22,174 bases of DNA from Oscillospiraceae bacterium. GTDB taxonomy: Bacteria; Bacillota; Clostridia; Saccharofermentanales; Saccharofermentanaceae. The DNA lies in the NCBI GenBank assembly GCA_902803695.1, contig CADCQX010000186.1, positions 1-22,174 on the forward strand, written 5' to 3'. This document shows positions 6,833-14,577 of this stretch, piece after piece; the first letter of the stretch is position 1, and every line of letters begins with the position of its first letter. The notes beneath the pieces are model-generated. The model saw nothing but the letters and a program-made list of their open reading frames with translations. It was not told the origin of the DNA and searched no databases. Position numbers and translations under genes: made by a program.

Positions 6833-8263
6833 TTGAAGAACGACTTACACGAAGAATGCGGAGTATTCGGAATCTATTCCGACAAAGTATGTGATCTGGC
6901 CAACATGGTCTACTACGGACTATATGCCTTACAGCACAGAGGTCAGGAGAGCTGCGGTATAGTCGTTAACGACGACGGAGTCTTTTCTTCCTATAAGGAT
7001 CTGGGACTTGTAAACGAAGTCTTCAACAAAGATATCCTCCGAAAATTTCCTCAGGGTAAGATCGCCGTTGGTCACGCAAGATACGGAACGACCGGCGGAA
7101 CCAACAGAGCAAACTGCCAGCCGATCGAGGTCAATCATCAGAAGGGCAAGATGGCACTGGCTCATAACGGAAACTTAAGTAACGCATACGAATTAAGACT
7201 TGATTTAGAGCTTAAGGGCGCTATATTCCACACGACAAGTGATACTGAGACCATCGCATATATCATCACTCAGGAAAGACTCAAGACTCCTTCCATCGAG
7301 AAGGCTTTGAGCAGCACCATGGATATCCTGGACGGAGCCTATTCTCTCGTTCTCATGTCCGCGACTAAACTTCTTGCTGCGAGAGACCCCAGAGGTTTTA
7401 GGCCTCTTTGCTACGGTCGGACCAAGGACGGATCTTATGTAGTAGCTTCTGAAAGCTGCGCTCTCAATTCCGTCGGAGCCAAGTTTATAAGAGATTTGGA
7501 GCCGGGCGAGATCATTGTTTTCGATGAGAACGGTGTTACTTCTGATAAGAGCCACTGCGGTAAAAAAGATAAGCATGTATGTATCTTCGAGTATATCTAC
7601 TTCGCTAGACCTGACTCGATCATTGACGGAATATCAGTCCACGAAGCCAGAAAGAAGGCAGGTAGGATTCTTGCCAAGACTCATCCTGTTGATGCAGATG
7701 TCGTTATCGGTGTTCCTGATTCAGGACTTGATGCGGCCCTCGGATATTCGCAGGAGTCCGGAATCCCTTACGGAATCGGTTTTATCAAGAATAAATATAT
7801 CGGAAGAACATTTATCTCACCCGGTCAGGATGCAAGACTTGATGCTGTTAAGATCAAGCTCAACCCTATTGCCGATGCGGTAAAGGGAAAGAGGATCGTT
7901 CTTATCGACGATTCCATTGTACGAGGCACCACCAGCGGTCAGATCGTTAACCTCCTTCGTGAGGCCGGAGCCAAGGAAGTACACATGAGGATTTCATCTC
8001 CTCCGTTCACGAACCCTTGCTACTACGGCACGGATATCGACTCCAAGGAGAATCTTATCGCCTGCAAGTATGACGTGGACGGCATCGCGAAGTATATCGG
8101 AGCTGATAGCCTCGGATATCTTCCTGAGGAAGAACTCAAGAATCTTATCAACGGTTCATGTGCTTACTGCGGAGCCTGCTTCACAGGTAAATATCCTACA
8201 GATATACCTGTTGAGACTTGTAAGGACCGTTTCGAAAAAAAGCTTTCAGAGAAAGAAAAGTAA
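6833..8263 (+). CDS. purF: amidophosphoribosyltransferase
   Basis: PurF transfers glutamine-derived ammonia to PRPP, the committed step of purine synthesis. I chose TTG 6833 because GGGGGA lies 7 nt upstream; the in-frame GTG at 6818 would use the ribosome binding site itself as coding sequence. The 476-residue product begins MKNDLHEECGVFG, so a short propeptide must be removed to expose Cys9, as in the Bacillus enzyme. The glutaminase domain (9-240) has GHARYGTTGG and AHNGNL. The phosphoribosyltransferase loop is IVLIDDSIVRGTT (355-367). Cys250, Cys396, Cys446 and Cys449 (YCGACFTGKYPTDIP) match the four ligands of the oxygen-sensitive 4Fe-4S cluster of Bacillus-type PurF. It is not in a purine cluster here but next to glmS. 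Confidence 0.97.
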   Translation: MKNDLHEECGVFGIYSDKVCDLANMVYYGLYALQHRGQESCGIVVNDDGVFSSYKDLGLVNEVFNKDILRKFPQGKIAVGHARYGTTGGTNRANCQPIEVNHQKGKMALAHNGNLSNAYELRLDLELKGAIFHTTSDTETIAYIITQERLKTPSIEKALSSTMDILDGAYSLVLMSATKLLAARDPRGFRPLCYGRTKDGSYVVASESCALNSVGAKFIRDLEPGEIIVFDENGVTSDKSHCGKKDKHVCIFEYIYFARPDSIIDGISVHEARKKAGRILAKTHPVDADVVIGVPDSGLDAALGYSQESGIPYGIGFIKNKYIGRTFISPGQDARLDAVKIKLNPIADAVKGKRIVLIDDSIVRGTTSGQIVNLLREAGAKEVHMRISSPPFTNPCYYGTDIDSKENLIACKYDVDGIAKYIGADSLGYLPEEELKNLINGSCAYCGACFTGKYPTDIPVETCKDRFEKKLSEKEK

Positions 8264-8321
8264 TCTAATATTGTCTTCCTGAAGGCGAGAACATCATTAT
8301 TGCGCCATTTTTGCCTGTTAT

Positions 8322-8351
8322 TTGATAAATAATGTGATATTATATTATAGT
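8322..8351 (+). promoter_or_regulatory. promoter of the MoxR/Bat operon
   Basis: TTGATA (8322-8327) and TATAGT (8346-8351), 18 nt apart, both close to the housekeeping consensus, lie 35 nt before the moxR start in an AT-rich gap. They are well placed to drive the six-gene operon to 14469. Confidence 0.6.
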
Positions 8352-8386
8352 TGACTAATATATTTATGAATAAGGGAGACGCATTA

Positions 8387-9364
8387 ATGGAAATTCAGAA
8401 TGAAGATTTGCAGAGGGCGGTCGAAATAATCAATCGCCTGGGAGAGTACTATGAGGGAAAGGTCGTAGGACAGAAGTTCCTCGGATTCTCACTTATCGTT
8501 GCCATGATCACAAACGGACATATCCTCTTGGAGTCTGTTCCTGGTCTTGCTAAGACAACAGCAGCTAAGGTTATGACTGAGGCTGTTAACGGTAAGTTCT
8601 CGAGAATCCAGTGTACACCTGACTTGATCCCTAGTGACATCGTCGGAACACAGATCTACAACATGAAGGAGAATACGTTCGAAGATAAGATCGGACCGGT
8701 TGACGCCAACTTCCTCCTTCTCGATGAGATCAACCGTTCCAGTGCTAAGACACAGAGTGCCATGCTCGAAGTCATGCAGGAGAAGACAGTAAGTATCGGT
8801 GGTCATAAGTATGAGCTTCCTCAGGTTTTCGTAGTTATCGCTACACAGAACCCTATCGAGCAGGAAGGTACTTATGTTCTTTCCGAGGCTCAGCAGGACA
8901 GATTCCTTCTTAAGGTTACGCTCGACTATCCTGACACAGACGCAGAGGTTGAGATCTTGAATCGTATCGAGAAGGATGTATTCTCTGACGTAAGATCAGT
9001 TGCAACAGTAGAAGACATCGTATTCCTTCAGAATCTGTGTAGGGAAGTTTACATCGATGATTCCATCAAGAAGTACATCGTTAACATCGTAAGAGCAACA
9101 CGTGAGCCGGATAAGTCACTTCCGCCTGAGCTTGCTCAGTATATTGCGATGGGTGCTAGTACTCGTGCTGCTATTGCATTTATGGAAGCTGCAAAGGCTG
9201 TAGCTTTGATCAACGGCAGAGGTCACGTAACTCCTGATGATGTCAAGGTAATGAGATATCCTATCTTGAGACACAGGATCATGCTTAACTTCTCAGCTAT
9301 CGCTGACGGAGTCAAGGAAGAAAAGATCATTGACGCTCTTCTCGGATCTGTACCAACACCATGA
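8387..9364 (+). CDS. MoxR family AAA+ ATPase
   Basis: A 325-residue MoxR-type AAA+ protein, the energy-supplying partner of vWA proteins in complex assembly or metal insertion. Walker A is the MoxR form SVPGLAKTT (50-58), Walker B is FLLLDEINRS (109-118), and sensor 1 lies in IATQNPIEQEGTY with Asn155, followed by LSEAQQDRF. No membrane segment is present. An in-frame TTG at 8351 exists, but the ATG at 8387 has AAGGGAGA 7 nt upstream. The stop overlaps the DUF58 start by 4 nt (ATGA), indicating coupled translation. Gene order moxR-DUF58-membrane protein-vWA-vWA-TPR is that of Bat-type operons. Confidence 0.95.
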   Translation: MEIQNEDLQRAVEIINRLGEYYEGKVVGQKFLGFSLIVAMITNGHILLESVPGLAKTTAAKVMTEAVNGKFSRIQCTPDLIPSDIVGTQIYNMKENTFEDKIGPVDANFLLLDEINRSSAKTQSAMLEVMQEKTVSIGGHKYELPQVFVVIATQNPIEQEGTYVLSEAQQDRFLLKVTLDYPDTDAEVEILNRIEKDVFSDVRSVATVEDIVFLQNLCREVYIDDSIKKYIVNIVRATREPDKSLPPELAQYIAMGASTRAAIAFMEAAKAVALINGRGHVTPDDVKVMRYPILRHRIMLNFSAIADGVKEEKIIDALLGSVPTP

Positions 9365-10245
9365 GACTGAATTATATTTCGCAGATCAAGTCCAACCTCA
9401 AAAAGTCGGCGACGATCAGCACCAAAAGACCGACCTCGAACATACTTGATGGTTCATACGTATCGGTATTCAAGGGCAGAAGTCTTAATTTCGACGATTT
9501 GAGGGAATATGTTCCCGGCGATGATGTAAAGGATATCGACTGGAAAGCCACGGCAAGAAGCCAGCAGCCTCTTGTCAGGGAATATATTGCGGAGAAAAAG
9601 CACAATATCCTTTTTGTTTTGGATACAAACAAGAGAATGCTCGGTGATACCGACGCTCTTGTAGAGAAGAAGGAAGTTGCTCTTTATGCTGCCGGAACGC
9701 TTGCATATCTGGTAAGCAGAAATGGCGATTATATCAGCGCGGCATTTTCTTCCGAGAAATCGATGAGATTTTTTCCTTTCAAGACAGGTCTTATGAATGT
9801 CGAAAACATCCTTCAGACATATGCGAAGGATACGACGAGATATAACGAGTCTGACATAGTCAGATCTCTTGACTATATCATGCGTAACATAAGACGAAGG
9901 ATGATCATCATCATTGTAACTGATATTGAAGGCAGAAGAGCCATTTCCGACAGGATGCTTAAGAGACTTGTTTCAATGCATGATGTCCTTTTGCTCAGCA
10001 TTACGGACACTGATGCATCAGGTAAGGATGTATTTGACGTTGATTCGTACGGTTTCCTTCCTGACTTCTTCACGAAGGACAAGAAACTCTTGAAGCGTGA
10101 ACAGAAACGTAAGGAAATAATAGAGAAGGAGTCTACAGAAAAGCTCAAGAAGAACGGTATTGTCTGGTCCAAACTCAGCAATACTGATGATATCGCGTTC
10201 CAGATCACTGAGCTTTTGAACAGACATAAGTTGGAGAAAAGATAA
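9361..10245 (+). CDS. DUF58 domain protein
   Basis: A 294-residue soluble protein with the DUF58 signature YVPGDDVKDIDWKATAR (50-66) followed by LVREYIAEKK and the strand NILFVLDTNKRM, which is the start of a vWA-like fold. In most DUF58 proteins this strand reads close to DTSxSM, giving a metal-ion-dependent adhesion site; here the residues after Asp88 are Thr-Asn-Lys-Arg-Met, so both serines are missing. DUF58 proteins are the standard partners of MoxR ATPases, but their biochemical role is unsettled. The gene overlaps moxR by 4 nt and the next gene by 1 nt (TAATG). Confidence 0.93.
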   Translation: MRLNYISQIKSNLKKSATISTKRPTSNILDGSYVSVFKGRSLNFDDLREYVPGDDVKDIDWKATARSQQPLVREYIAEKKHNILFVLDTNKRMLGDTDALVEKKEVALYAAGTLAYLVSRNGDYISAAFSSEKSMRFFPFKTGLMNVENILQTYAKDTTRYNESDIVRSLDYIMRNIRRRMIIIIVTDIEGRRAISDRMLKRLVSMHDVLLLSITDTDASGKDVFDVDSYGFLPDFFTKDKKLLKREQKRKEIIEKESTEKLKKNGIVWSKLSNTDDIAFQITELLNRHKLEKR

Positions 10246-10721
10246 TGAGGACAGGGGTAGGAGTACAGAATCCGGCATCATATGCCATTTGGCCAATGAT
10301 CATTCTGATCGTTGTCATTTTGGGTATAATCGGTTACTCGATCTACACGTATTTTCGAAAGAAACAGAAGAAAAAAGCACCTCCGAAGCCTATTGTGGTC
10401 AAAAACCCACCGCCGAACCTCTATGCACTTAAGGAAAAGTATATTGCGGAACTTGATAATCTCAGCAGAGACTTTATCAACGAGAAAGTATCGCTTCGTA
10501 TCGGCTTCCAGCAGATGAGTTCCATAATAAGGCACTTTGTTTTTGAGGCTACAGGCATTCAGGTGCAGAACTATACACTCGATGAAATTAGAACCGTAGG
10601 ACTTCCGAGACTTGATGAGCTTGTCACGGAATACTATAACCCTGAGTTCGCCAGAATGAGTAAGGGTGATTTTGTCGAGTCTATGAATAAGACGAAGAGG
10701 GTGATCGAGCAATGGAAATAA
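10245..10721 (+). CDS. small membrane protein of the MoxR/Bat operon (DUF4381-like position)
   Basis: A 158-residue protein with one N-terminal membrane segment (about 15-36, AIWPMIILIVVILGIIGYSI), a basic stop-transfer patch (FRKKQKKK), and a cytoplasmic helical domain of about 110 residues with a region LRIGFQQMSSIIRHFVFEATG. It occupies the place that DUF4381-type proteins hold between DUF58 and the first vWA protein in Bat operons, and has a comparable layout, but I cannot confirm the family by eye. It probably anchors or bridges the ATPase/vWA complex at the membrane. It overlaps its upstream neighbour by 1 nt and the downstream gene by 10 nt. Confidence 0.85.
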   Translation: MRTGVGVQNPASYAIWPMIILIVVILGIIGYSIYTYFRKKQKKKAPPKPIVVKNPPPNLYALKEKYIAELDNLSRDFINEKVSLRIGFQQMSSIIRHFVFEATGIQVQNYTLDEIRTVGLPRLDELVTEYYNPEFARMSKGDFVESMNKTKRVIEQWK

Positions 10722-11722
10722 GATATAAGATTATGGTCTACATTGCCATCGCCGTATTCGCGGCATTGTTCATCTTGATCTTTGTACCGCTCAAGAAGAA
10801 CAAGGGCAAGTTCAAAAAAGGAAAGAAAGTAGCTAATACTTTCTATGTAAAAGAAGAATCCTTCTATAAGAGAAAGATCGCAGCGTATAAGGTCCTCACT
10901 TTCATGATGGTCCTGATGTGTACCTTGAGTATCGTCATGGCCTGCTTCATGATGGGAAGACCTTACAGAACAGAGACTGTTGAAGAGGAGAACTACAGAA
11001 GAGACATCATCCTTTGTATCGATATCTCAAGTTCCGTAGACTCCCTCAATGCTCACCTTATCGACGACCTTAAGGATATCGTCGAAAACATGCAGGGCGA
11101 GAGATTCGGCCTTGTTATCTTCAATACCTCACCGGTATTGCTGGTTCCTCTTACAGATGACTATCAGTACATCATCGATGAATTGAATGTTATCCAGGAG
11201 AAACTCGAAGAGCGTTGGAACAGCGGTTTCAGTTTTGAGTCTGACTATATCACGTCAGGTACCCAGATCGGTTCCGAGTACAGAGGAAGCTCACTTATCG
11301 GTGACGGACTTGCTTCTGCAGTATTCGATTTCCAGGATCTTGAGGAAGAAGCTGACAGAACAAGACTTATCATTTTCTCAACCGATAACGAACTTAACGG
11401 TACACCGTTCGTAACATTGAAGGAAGCATCTGATCTTTGTGTTAAGCACAACGTTCAGGCTTACGGAATCGGTGTTAGAGATATGAATAAGAAGCGTCGT
11501 ATCGAGATGCAGGAAGCAATGGAGAATACCGGAGGTAAGTTCTACGAGTACGGTATTTCGGGTGATTGCGCCGCAATCGTTACAGACATCGAGCGTGAGA
11601 CAAAGACTTACGTTAACAAAGAACCAAAAGTAGAAGAGATCGAAGTTTTGAGAGCTCCGTTCATCATCCTGCTCGGTTGTACCGCAGCTATGATGGTGTT
11701 CACCAAGCTTGCTAAACATTAA
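10712..11722 (+). CDS. membrane vWA domain protein (BatA-like)
   Basis: A 336-residue protein with two N-terminal membrane segments (about 8-26 and 60-82), a von Willebrand A domain and a C-terminal membrane segment (about 316-332). The vWA domain begins DIILCIDISSSVD with an intact DxSxS metal site (Asp104, Ser106, Ser108), continues with GERFGLVIFNTSP and LIIFSTDNELNG. The usual Thr of the metal site appears replaced by a serine-rich GSSLIGDG. In the BatA/BatB family the vWA domain is displayed on the membrane and works with MoxR. The start lies within the preceding gene (10-nt overlap). Confidence 0.92.
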   Translation: MEIRYKIMVYIAIAVFAALFILIFVPLKKNKGKFKKGKKVANTFYVKEESFYKRKIAAYKVLTFMMVLMCTLSIVMACFMMGRPYRTETVEEENYRRDIILCIDISSSVDSLNAHLIDDLKDIVENMQGERFGLVIFNTSPVLLVPLTDDYQYIIDELNVIQEKLEERWNSGFSFESDYITSGTQIGSEYRGSSLIGDGLASAVFDFQDLEEEADRTRLIIFSTDNELNGTPFVTLKEASDLCVKHNVQAYGIGVRDMNKKRRIEMQEAMENTGGKFYEYGISGDCAAIVTDIERETKTYVNKEPKVEEIEVLRAPFIILLGCTAAMMVFTKLAKH

Positions 11723-11736
11723 GGAAAGGAGAGTAT

Positions 11737-12678
11737 ATGTCAGTAAATCCTATAATACCGATATGGCTTATGGCGATCATCTGCGTAGGCCTCTTACTCC
11801 TTAAGCGCAAGGGTTGGGTAGCTTATATCAGACAAATCGTCATCGTCCTTTTGCTCTTTACGATAAACTTACGAGTTATGCTTCCGGATAACGAGCAGGT
11901 CGTAAAGACTCCGAAGATCAACGCTTATGTGCTTTTCGTAATCGATGACACGATAAGTATGGTTGCGGATGACATGCCGGACGACAAGACAAGACTTGAG
12001 GCTGTTGCAGAAGATTGTGATTACATAATCGACAGCATGAATGGCGCACACTTCGGTGTCGTAACATTCAACAACATGGCTCAGATACTTACACCGTACA
12101 CTAATAACCCTGATCACGTTAAGAGTATGATCAAGACCATCACTCCTCTTCGCGAGAAATACGCTCAGGGTAGTTCCTTCAACCTTTGTCAGGGCCTCAT
12201 CGCAGACCAGATCAAGGTTGCACGCGACAAGGAAGATACTAATGTATATGTATTCTTCTTTAGTGACGGTGAGAACAACAAAGACGAGAAGATCAAATCC
12301 TACGGAGAAGTTGGTAACAACATCGACGGCGGAGCTGTTCTTGGATATGGTTCCAAGGCAGGCGGCAAGATGGACCTTAAGGTCACATCAAAATACGGCG
12401 TTGAGACTGTAAGGATCAAGGACTCCAACGGAAAAGATGCTATCTCTTGCATTGATGAGGGCAACCTCAAAAAGATCGCAGGAGAGATGAATGTTGATTA
12501 TATCAAGGTCAAGGAACCGGCTGATCTTGATAAAACAATAAATGGAATATTGGATAACGTTAAGATGACGGAAGAAGAGCGTACTGAAGTAGGTAAGATA
12601 GAGACCTATTACTTCTTTATTCCACCATTGGCAGCATTGCTTTTGTGGGACTTCTTCCACTTTAAGAGAAAGGTGTGA
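11737..12678 (+). CDS. membrane vWA domain protein (BatB-like)
   Basis: A 313-residue second vWA protein, preceded by AAGGAAAGGAGAG. Two N-terminal membrane segments (about 6-22 and 30-49) and one C-terminal segment (about 291-305) flank the vWA domain. The metal site reads DDTISM (Asp70, Thr72, Ser74), a conservative DxSxS variant, with GSSFNL (145-150) and FSDGENN (175-181) supplying later positions. It probably pairs with the preceding vWA protein, giving the two-vWA arrangement of Bat operons. Its stop overlaps the ribosome binding site region of the TPR/SpaA gene, supporting coupled expression. Confidence 0.92.
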   Translation: MSVNPIIPIWLMAIICVGLLLLKRKGWVAYIRQIVIVLLLFTINLRVMLPDNEQVVKTPKINAYVLFVIDDTISMVADDMPDDKTRLEAVAEDCDYIIDSMNGAHFGVVTFNNMAQILTPYTNNPDHVKSMIKTITPLREKYAQGSSFNLCQGLIADQIKVARDKEDTNVYVFFFSDGENNKDEKIKSYGEVGNNIDGGAVLGYGSKAGGKMDLKVTSKYGVETVRIKDSNGKDAISCIDEGNLKKIAGEMNVDYIKVKEPADLDKTINGILDNVKMTEEERTEVGKIETYYFFIPPLAALLLWDFFHFKRKV

Positions 12679-12684
12679 TACGTA

Positions 12685-14469
12685 GTGCGAAAGATTTTGT
12701 ATGCAGTCGGTGTTGCGTGTACTCTCTTGCTGTCGTTGTACGGTTTAAACTTCTTCAGCAACGAGATAGTAAACCAGAAGATGCTCGACAATGTTTTCGA
12801 CAGAAACGATTTTGCATGGCTCGGCTTCATGGAACCATGGAAAGAACCATACAATCTCGGTACGAATTACTTAAGGCAGAGGAAATATACCGAAGCCATT
12901 GAGCAGTTTGACAAGGCTTTGACCCACGTCATTCCGGATGATTCCGAGAATCAGGTTAGGATCAACAAAGCCCTTGCCATGACATTGCCTATCCAGGAAG
13001 AACTTGTAAATGACCGTAATCTCGATGAGGTCATAACAAAGCTTGAGGAAGCTGAGCAGGTCCTTCTCGAAAAAGGCTTTGCAGCTGAAGACGGAAACGG
13101 TGACTACGAGGATGCTCAGCAGCTCTACGACGATATCGTTGAGTATAAGCTCCATCTCATTGAGATCACCAATACCAAGTTCTTCATTGACAAGATCGAC
13201 AAGGAAACAAAGGAATCCCTCGATGGTGCCAAGATCCTCATCACAGGTACTGATGCCGAAGGTGACAGGATCAAGTTCGATGCTGACGATATAGCTCTCG
13301 GACAGGGTGCGTATATCGATGAGGAATATCACGGAGACGGAATCATGATCGTTTCCGGTACTTCCCCGACGTTGATCGACAACATCCATGACGGAACATA
13401 TAAGATCCATGAGGAGCAGGCTCCTGTAGGTTATGATGTTGCAGCTGATATCGAATTCACGGTAAGGCACTGTAAAGTCCTTGCTGACGGTAATGAAGCA
13501 ATCATCGAAGCAACAGATACAGACGATGCATTCATTAACCTTGAGGATGAACTTTTCAGAACGGATCTGGACATCAGAAAGGTCAATCAGCAAAACGAAG
13601 TCCTCTCGGGTGCAATCCTTACTGTCACAGGAGTGAACTTTAAGGGTGAAAAAGTTGAGTTCCCGGTCGATACGATCGTATTGGGCGAAGATGGATATTT
13701 TAACGAAGCAAGCAGCGGTGAGGGCGTAAGTTTTGTAACCGGTTCTACAGATACGACGCTTCTCGGACTTGTCGACGGAACATACACTATCCATGAAGAT
13801 AAGGCTCCAAAGGGCTACATGGAAGTTGAGGATATCGTGATCACTATCTCACAGGGCGTAGTTACCTGTGAAGAACAGCCGGATATCATTACTCCGGCTA
13901 CATCAGACAGTAATGACCTTGTTACTATCGTTGATCCTGAGGATCAGGAACAGCAGTCCGGCGGCGGAGGCGGCGAAGGCGACGGCGAAGGCGGCGGCGG
14001 AGAAGGCCAAGGCGAAGGTGAAGGCGGCGGTCAAGGCGACGGCGAAGGCGAAGGCGGCGGCAGTGGCCAAGGCCAGGATAACAGTGACGGCGGCGCTGGA
14101 GGCGACGGTAAGGACGGCGGCGGATCCGAAGGCGGAAACGACGAGAATAACGGCGGCGAAGGCCAAGACCAGGGAAATCCTGATGATAAGGATGACAACG
14201 GTCAGGGCGGCCAGAGCAAAGACGACGGTCAGGGCGACGACAATAACGGAACCAATAACGGCGAAGGTGACGACGACAATGAGGGCGGCGGCGCTAATAA
14301 CGACGGTAAGGGCGGTTCCGGCCAGGGCGATGCCGACGATCAGTCCGGCGAGGATGAACTGAAGAATAATCTCAGCAACCTTCAGGATGAAGCTAACCAG
14401 GAGAGAAGCGGAGACCTCGCAGGTGACAATATCGAATATGCTTCCGATTATGATGGAGATATTTGGTAA
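12685..14469 (+). CDS. BatC-like TPR protein with two SpaA/Cna-B-like domains and a Gly/Glu-rich tail
   Basis: A 594-residue protein starting at GTG, preceded by AAGGTG; later ATG starts would remove the N-terminal membrane anchor (4-24). Residues 52-160 hold a TPR-like helical region (NYLRQRKYTEAIEQFDKAL). Two tandem beta-rich domains follow, about 165-288 and 294-417, each with a Lys in the first strand (Lys170, Lys299) and the signature E-x-x-A-P-x-G-Y (Glu243, Glu371) of SpaA/Cna-B folds, which often form Lys-Asn/Asp isopeptide bonds. Residues about 425-565 are low-complexity Gly, Glu, Asp, Gln and Asn. There is no LPXTG motif, and Cys12 lacks a lipobox, so it is probably held by its N-terminal helix. 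TPR plus an acidic polar tail is typical of BatC; the SpaA domains are not. Confidence 0.88.
   Translation: MRKILYAVGVACTLLLSLYGLNFFSNEIVNQKMLDNVFDRNDFAWLGFMEPWKEPYNLGTNYLRQRKYTEAIEQFDKALTHVIPDDSENQVRINKALAMTLPIQEELVNDRNLDEVITKLEEAEQVLLEKGFAAEDGNGDYEDAQQLYDDIVEYKLHLIEITNTKFFIDKIDKETKESLDGAKILITGTDAEGDRIKFDADDIALGQGAYIDEEYHGDGIMIVSGTSPTLIDNIHDGTYKIHEEQAPVGYDVAADIEFTVRHCKVLADGNEAIIEATDTDDAFINLEDELFRTDLDIRKVNQQNEVLSGAILTVTGVNFKGEKVEFPVDTIVLGEDGYFNEASSGEGVSFVTGSTDTTLLGLVDGTYTIHEDKAPKGYMEVEDIVITISQGVVTCEEQPDIITPATSDSNDLVTIVDPEDQEQQSGGGGGEGDGEGGGGEGQGEGEGGGQGDGEGEGGGSGQGQDNSDGGAGGDGKDGGGSEGGNDENNGGEGQDQGNPDDKDDNGQGGQSKDDGQGDDNNGTNNGEGDDDNEGGGANNDGKGGSGQGDADDQSGEDELKNNLSNLQDEANQERSGDLAGDNIEYASDYDGDIW
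13957..14379 (+). repeat. low-complexity GGC/GAA/GAC coding repeat
   Basis: This stretch encodes the Gly/Glu/Asp/Gln/Asn tail of the TPR/SpaA protein. It is built from short in-frame units such as GGCGAAGGC and GGCGGC, uses GGC for nearly every glycine early on, and is GC-richer than the rest of the operon. The long alanine-rich and valine-rich frames opposite it are by-products of this composition. Confidence 0.85.
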
Positions 14470-14477
14470 TTTGTCCG

Positions 14478-14506
14478 ATGACAATCAGTAGTTTTTGAGA
14501 TATTAT
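14478..14506 (+). promoter_or_regulatory. promoter of the lipoprotein gene
   Basis: ATGACA (14478-14483) and TATTAT (14501-14506) are separated by exactly 17 nt, each differing from consensus at one position. Transcription would begin near 14512-14514, at the base of a perfect hairpin. Confidence 0.6.
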
Positions 14507-14510
14507 CACT

Positions 14511-14536
14511 TACGGACACCGACTTTGGTGTCCGTA
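14511..14536 (+). promoter_or_regulatory. perfect hairpin at the predicted 5' end of the lipoprotein mRNA
   Basis: TACGGACACC (14511-14520) and GGTGTCCGTA (14527-14536) form a 10-bp perfect stem with a 6-nt loop. No T-run follows on the plus strand, and none follows on the minus strand, so it does not look like an ordinary terminator. It starts where the predicted promoter would initiate, suggesting a 5'-end stabilising stem-loop. Confidence 0.6.
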
Positions 14537-14577
14537 GGGGAATTAAAAAAGGTTTTAAAGTAAGAAAGGATGTTAAC

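Noticed and set aside
8284..8312. Possible terminator after purF
   Set aside because: GGCG and CGCC are only 4 bp with a 15-nt loop before a short T-run, too weak to call.
12685..12780. Lipoprotein signal at Cys12 of the TPR/SpaA protein
   Set aside because: The residues before Cys12 (GVA) do not form a lipobox and the hydrophobic stretch continues past it, as in a membrane anchor.
13868..14484. Alanine-rich plus-strand frame (13868-14362) and valine/alanine-rich minus-strand frame (13903-14484)
   Set aside because: Both arise from the GGC/GAA repeat coding for the Gly/Glu tail read in other frames; neither has a ribosome binding site or sensible composition.
14511..14536. Rho-independent terminator of the Bat-like operon
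   Set aside because: The stem is perfect but no T-run follows in either direction, and a promoter points into it; a 5' stem-loop fits better.
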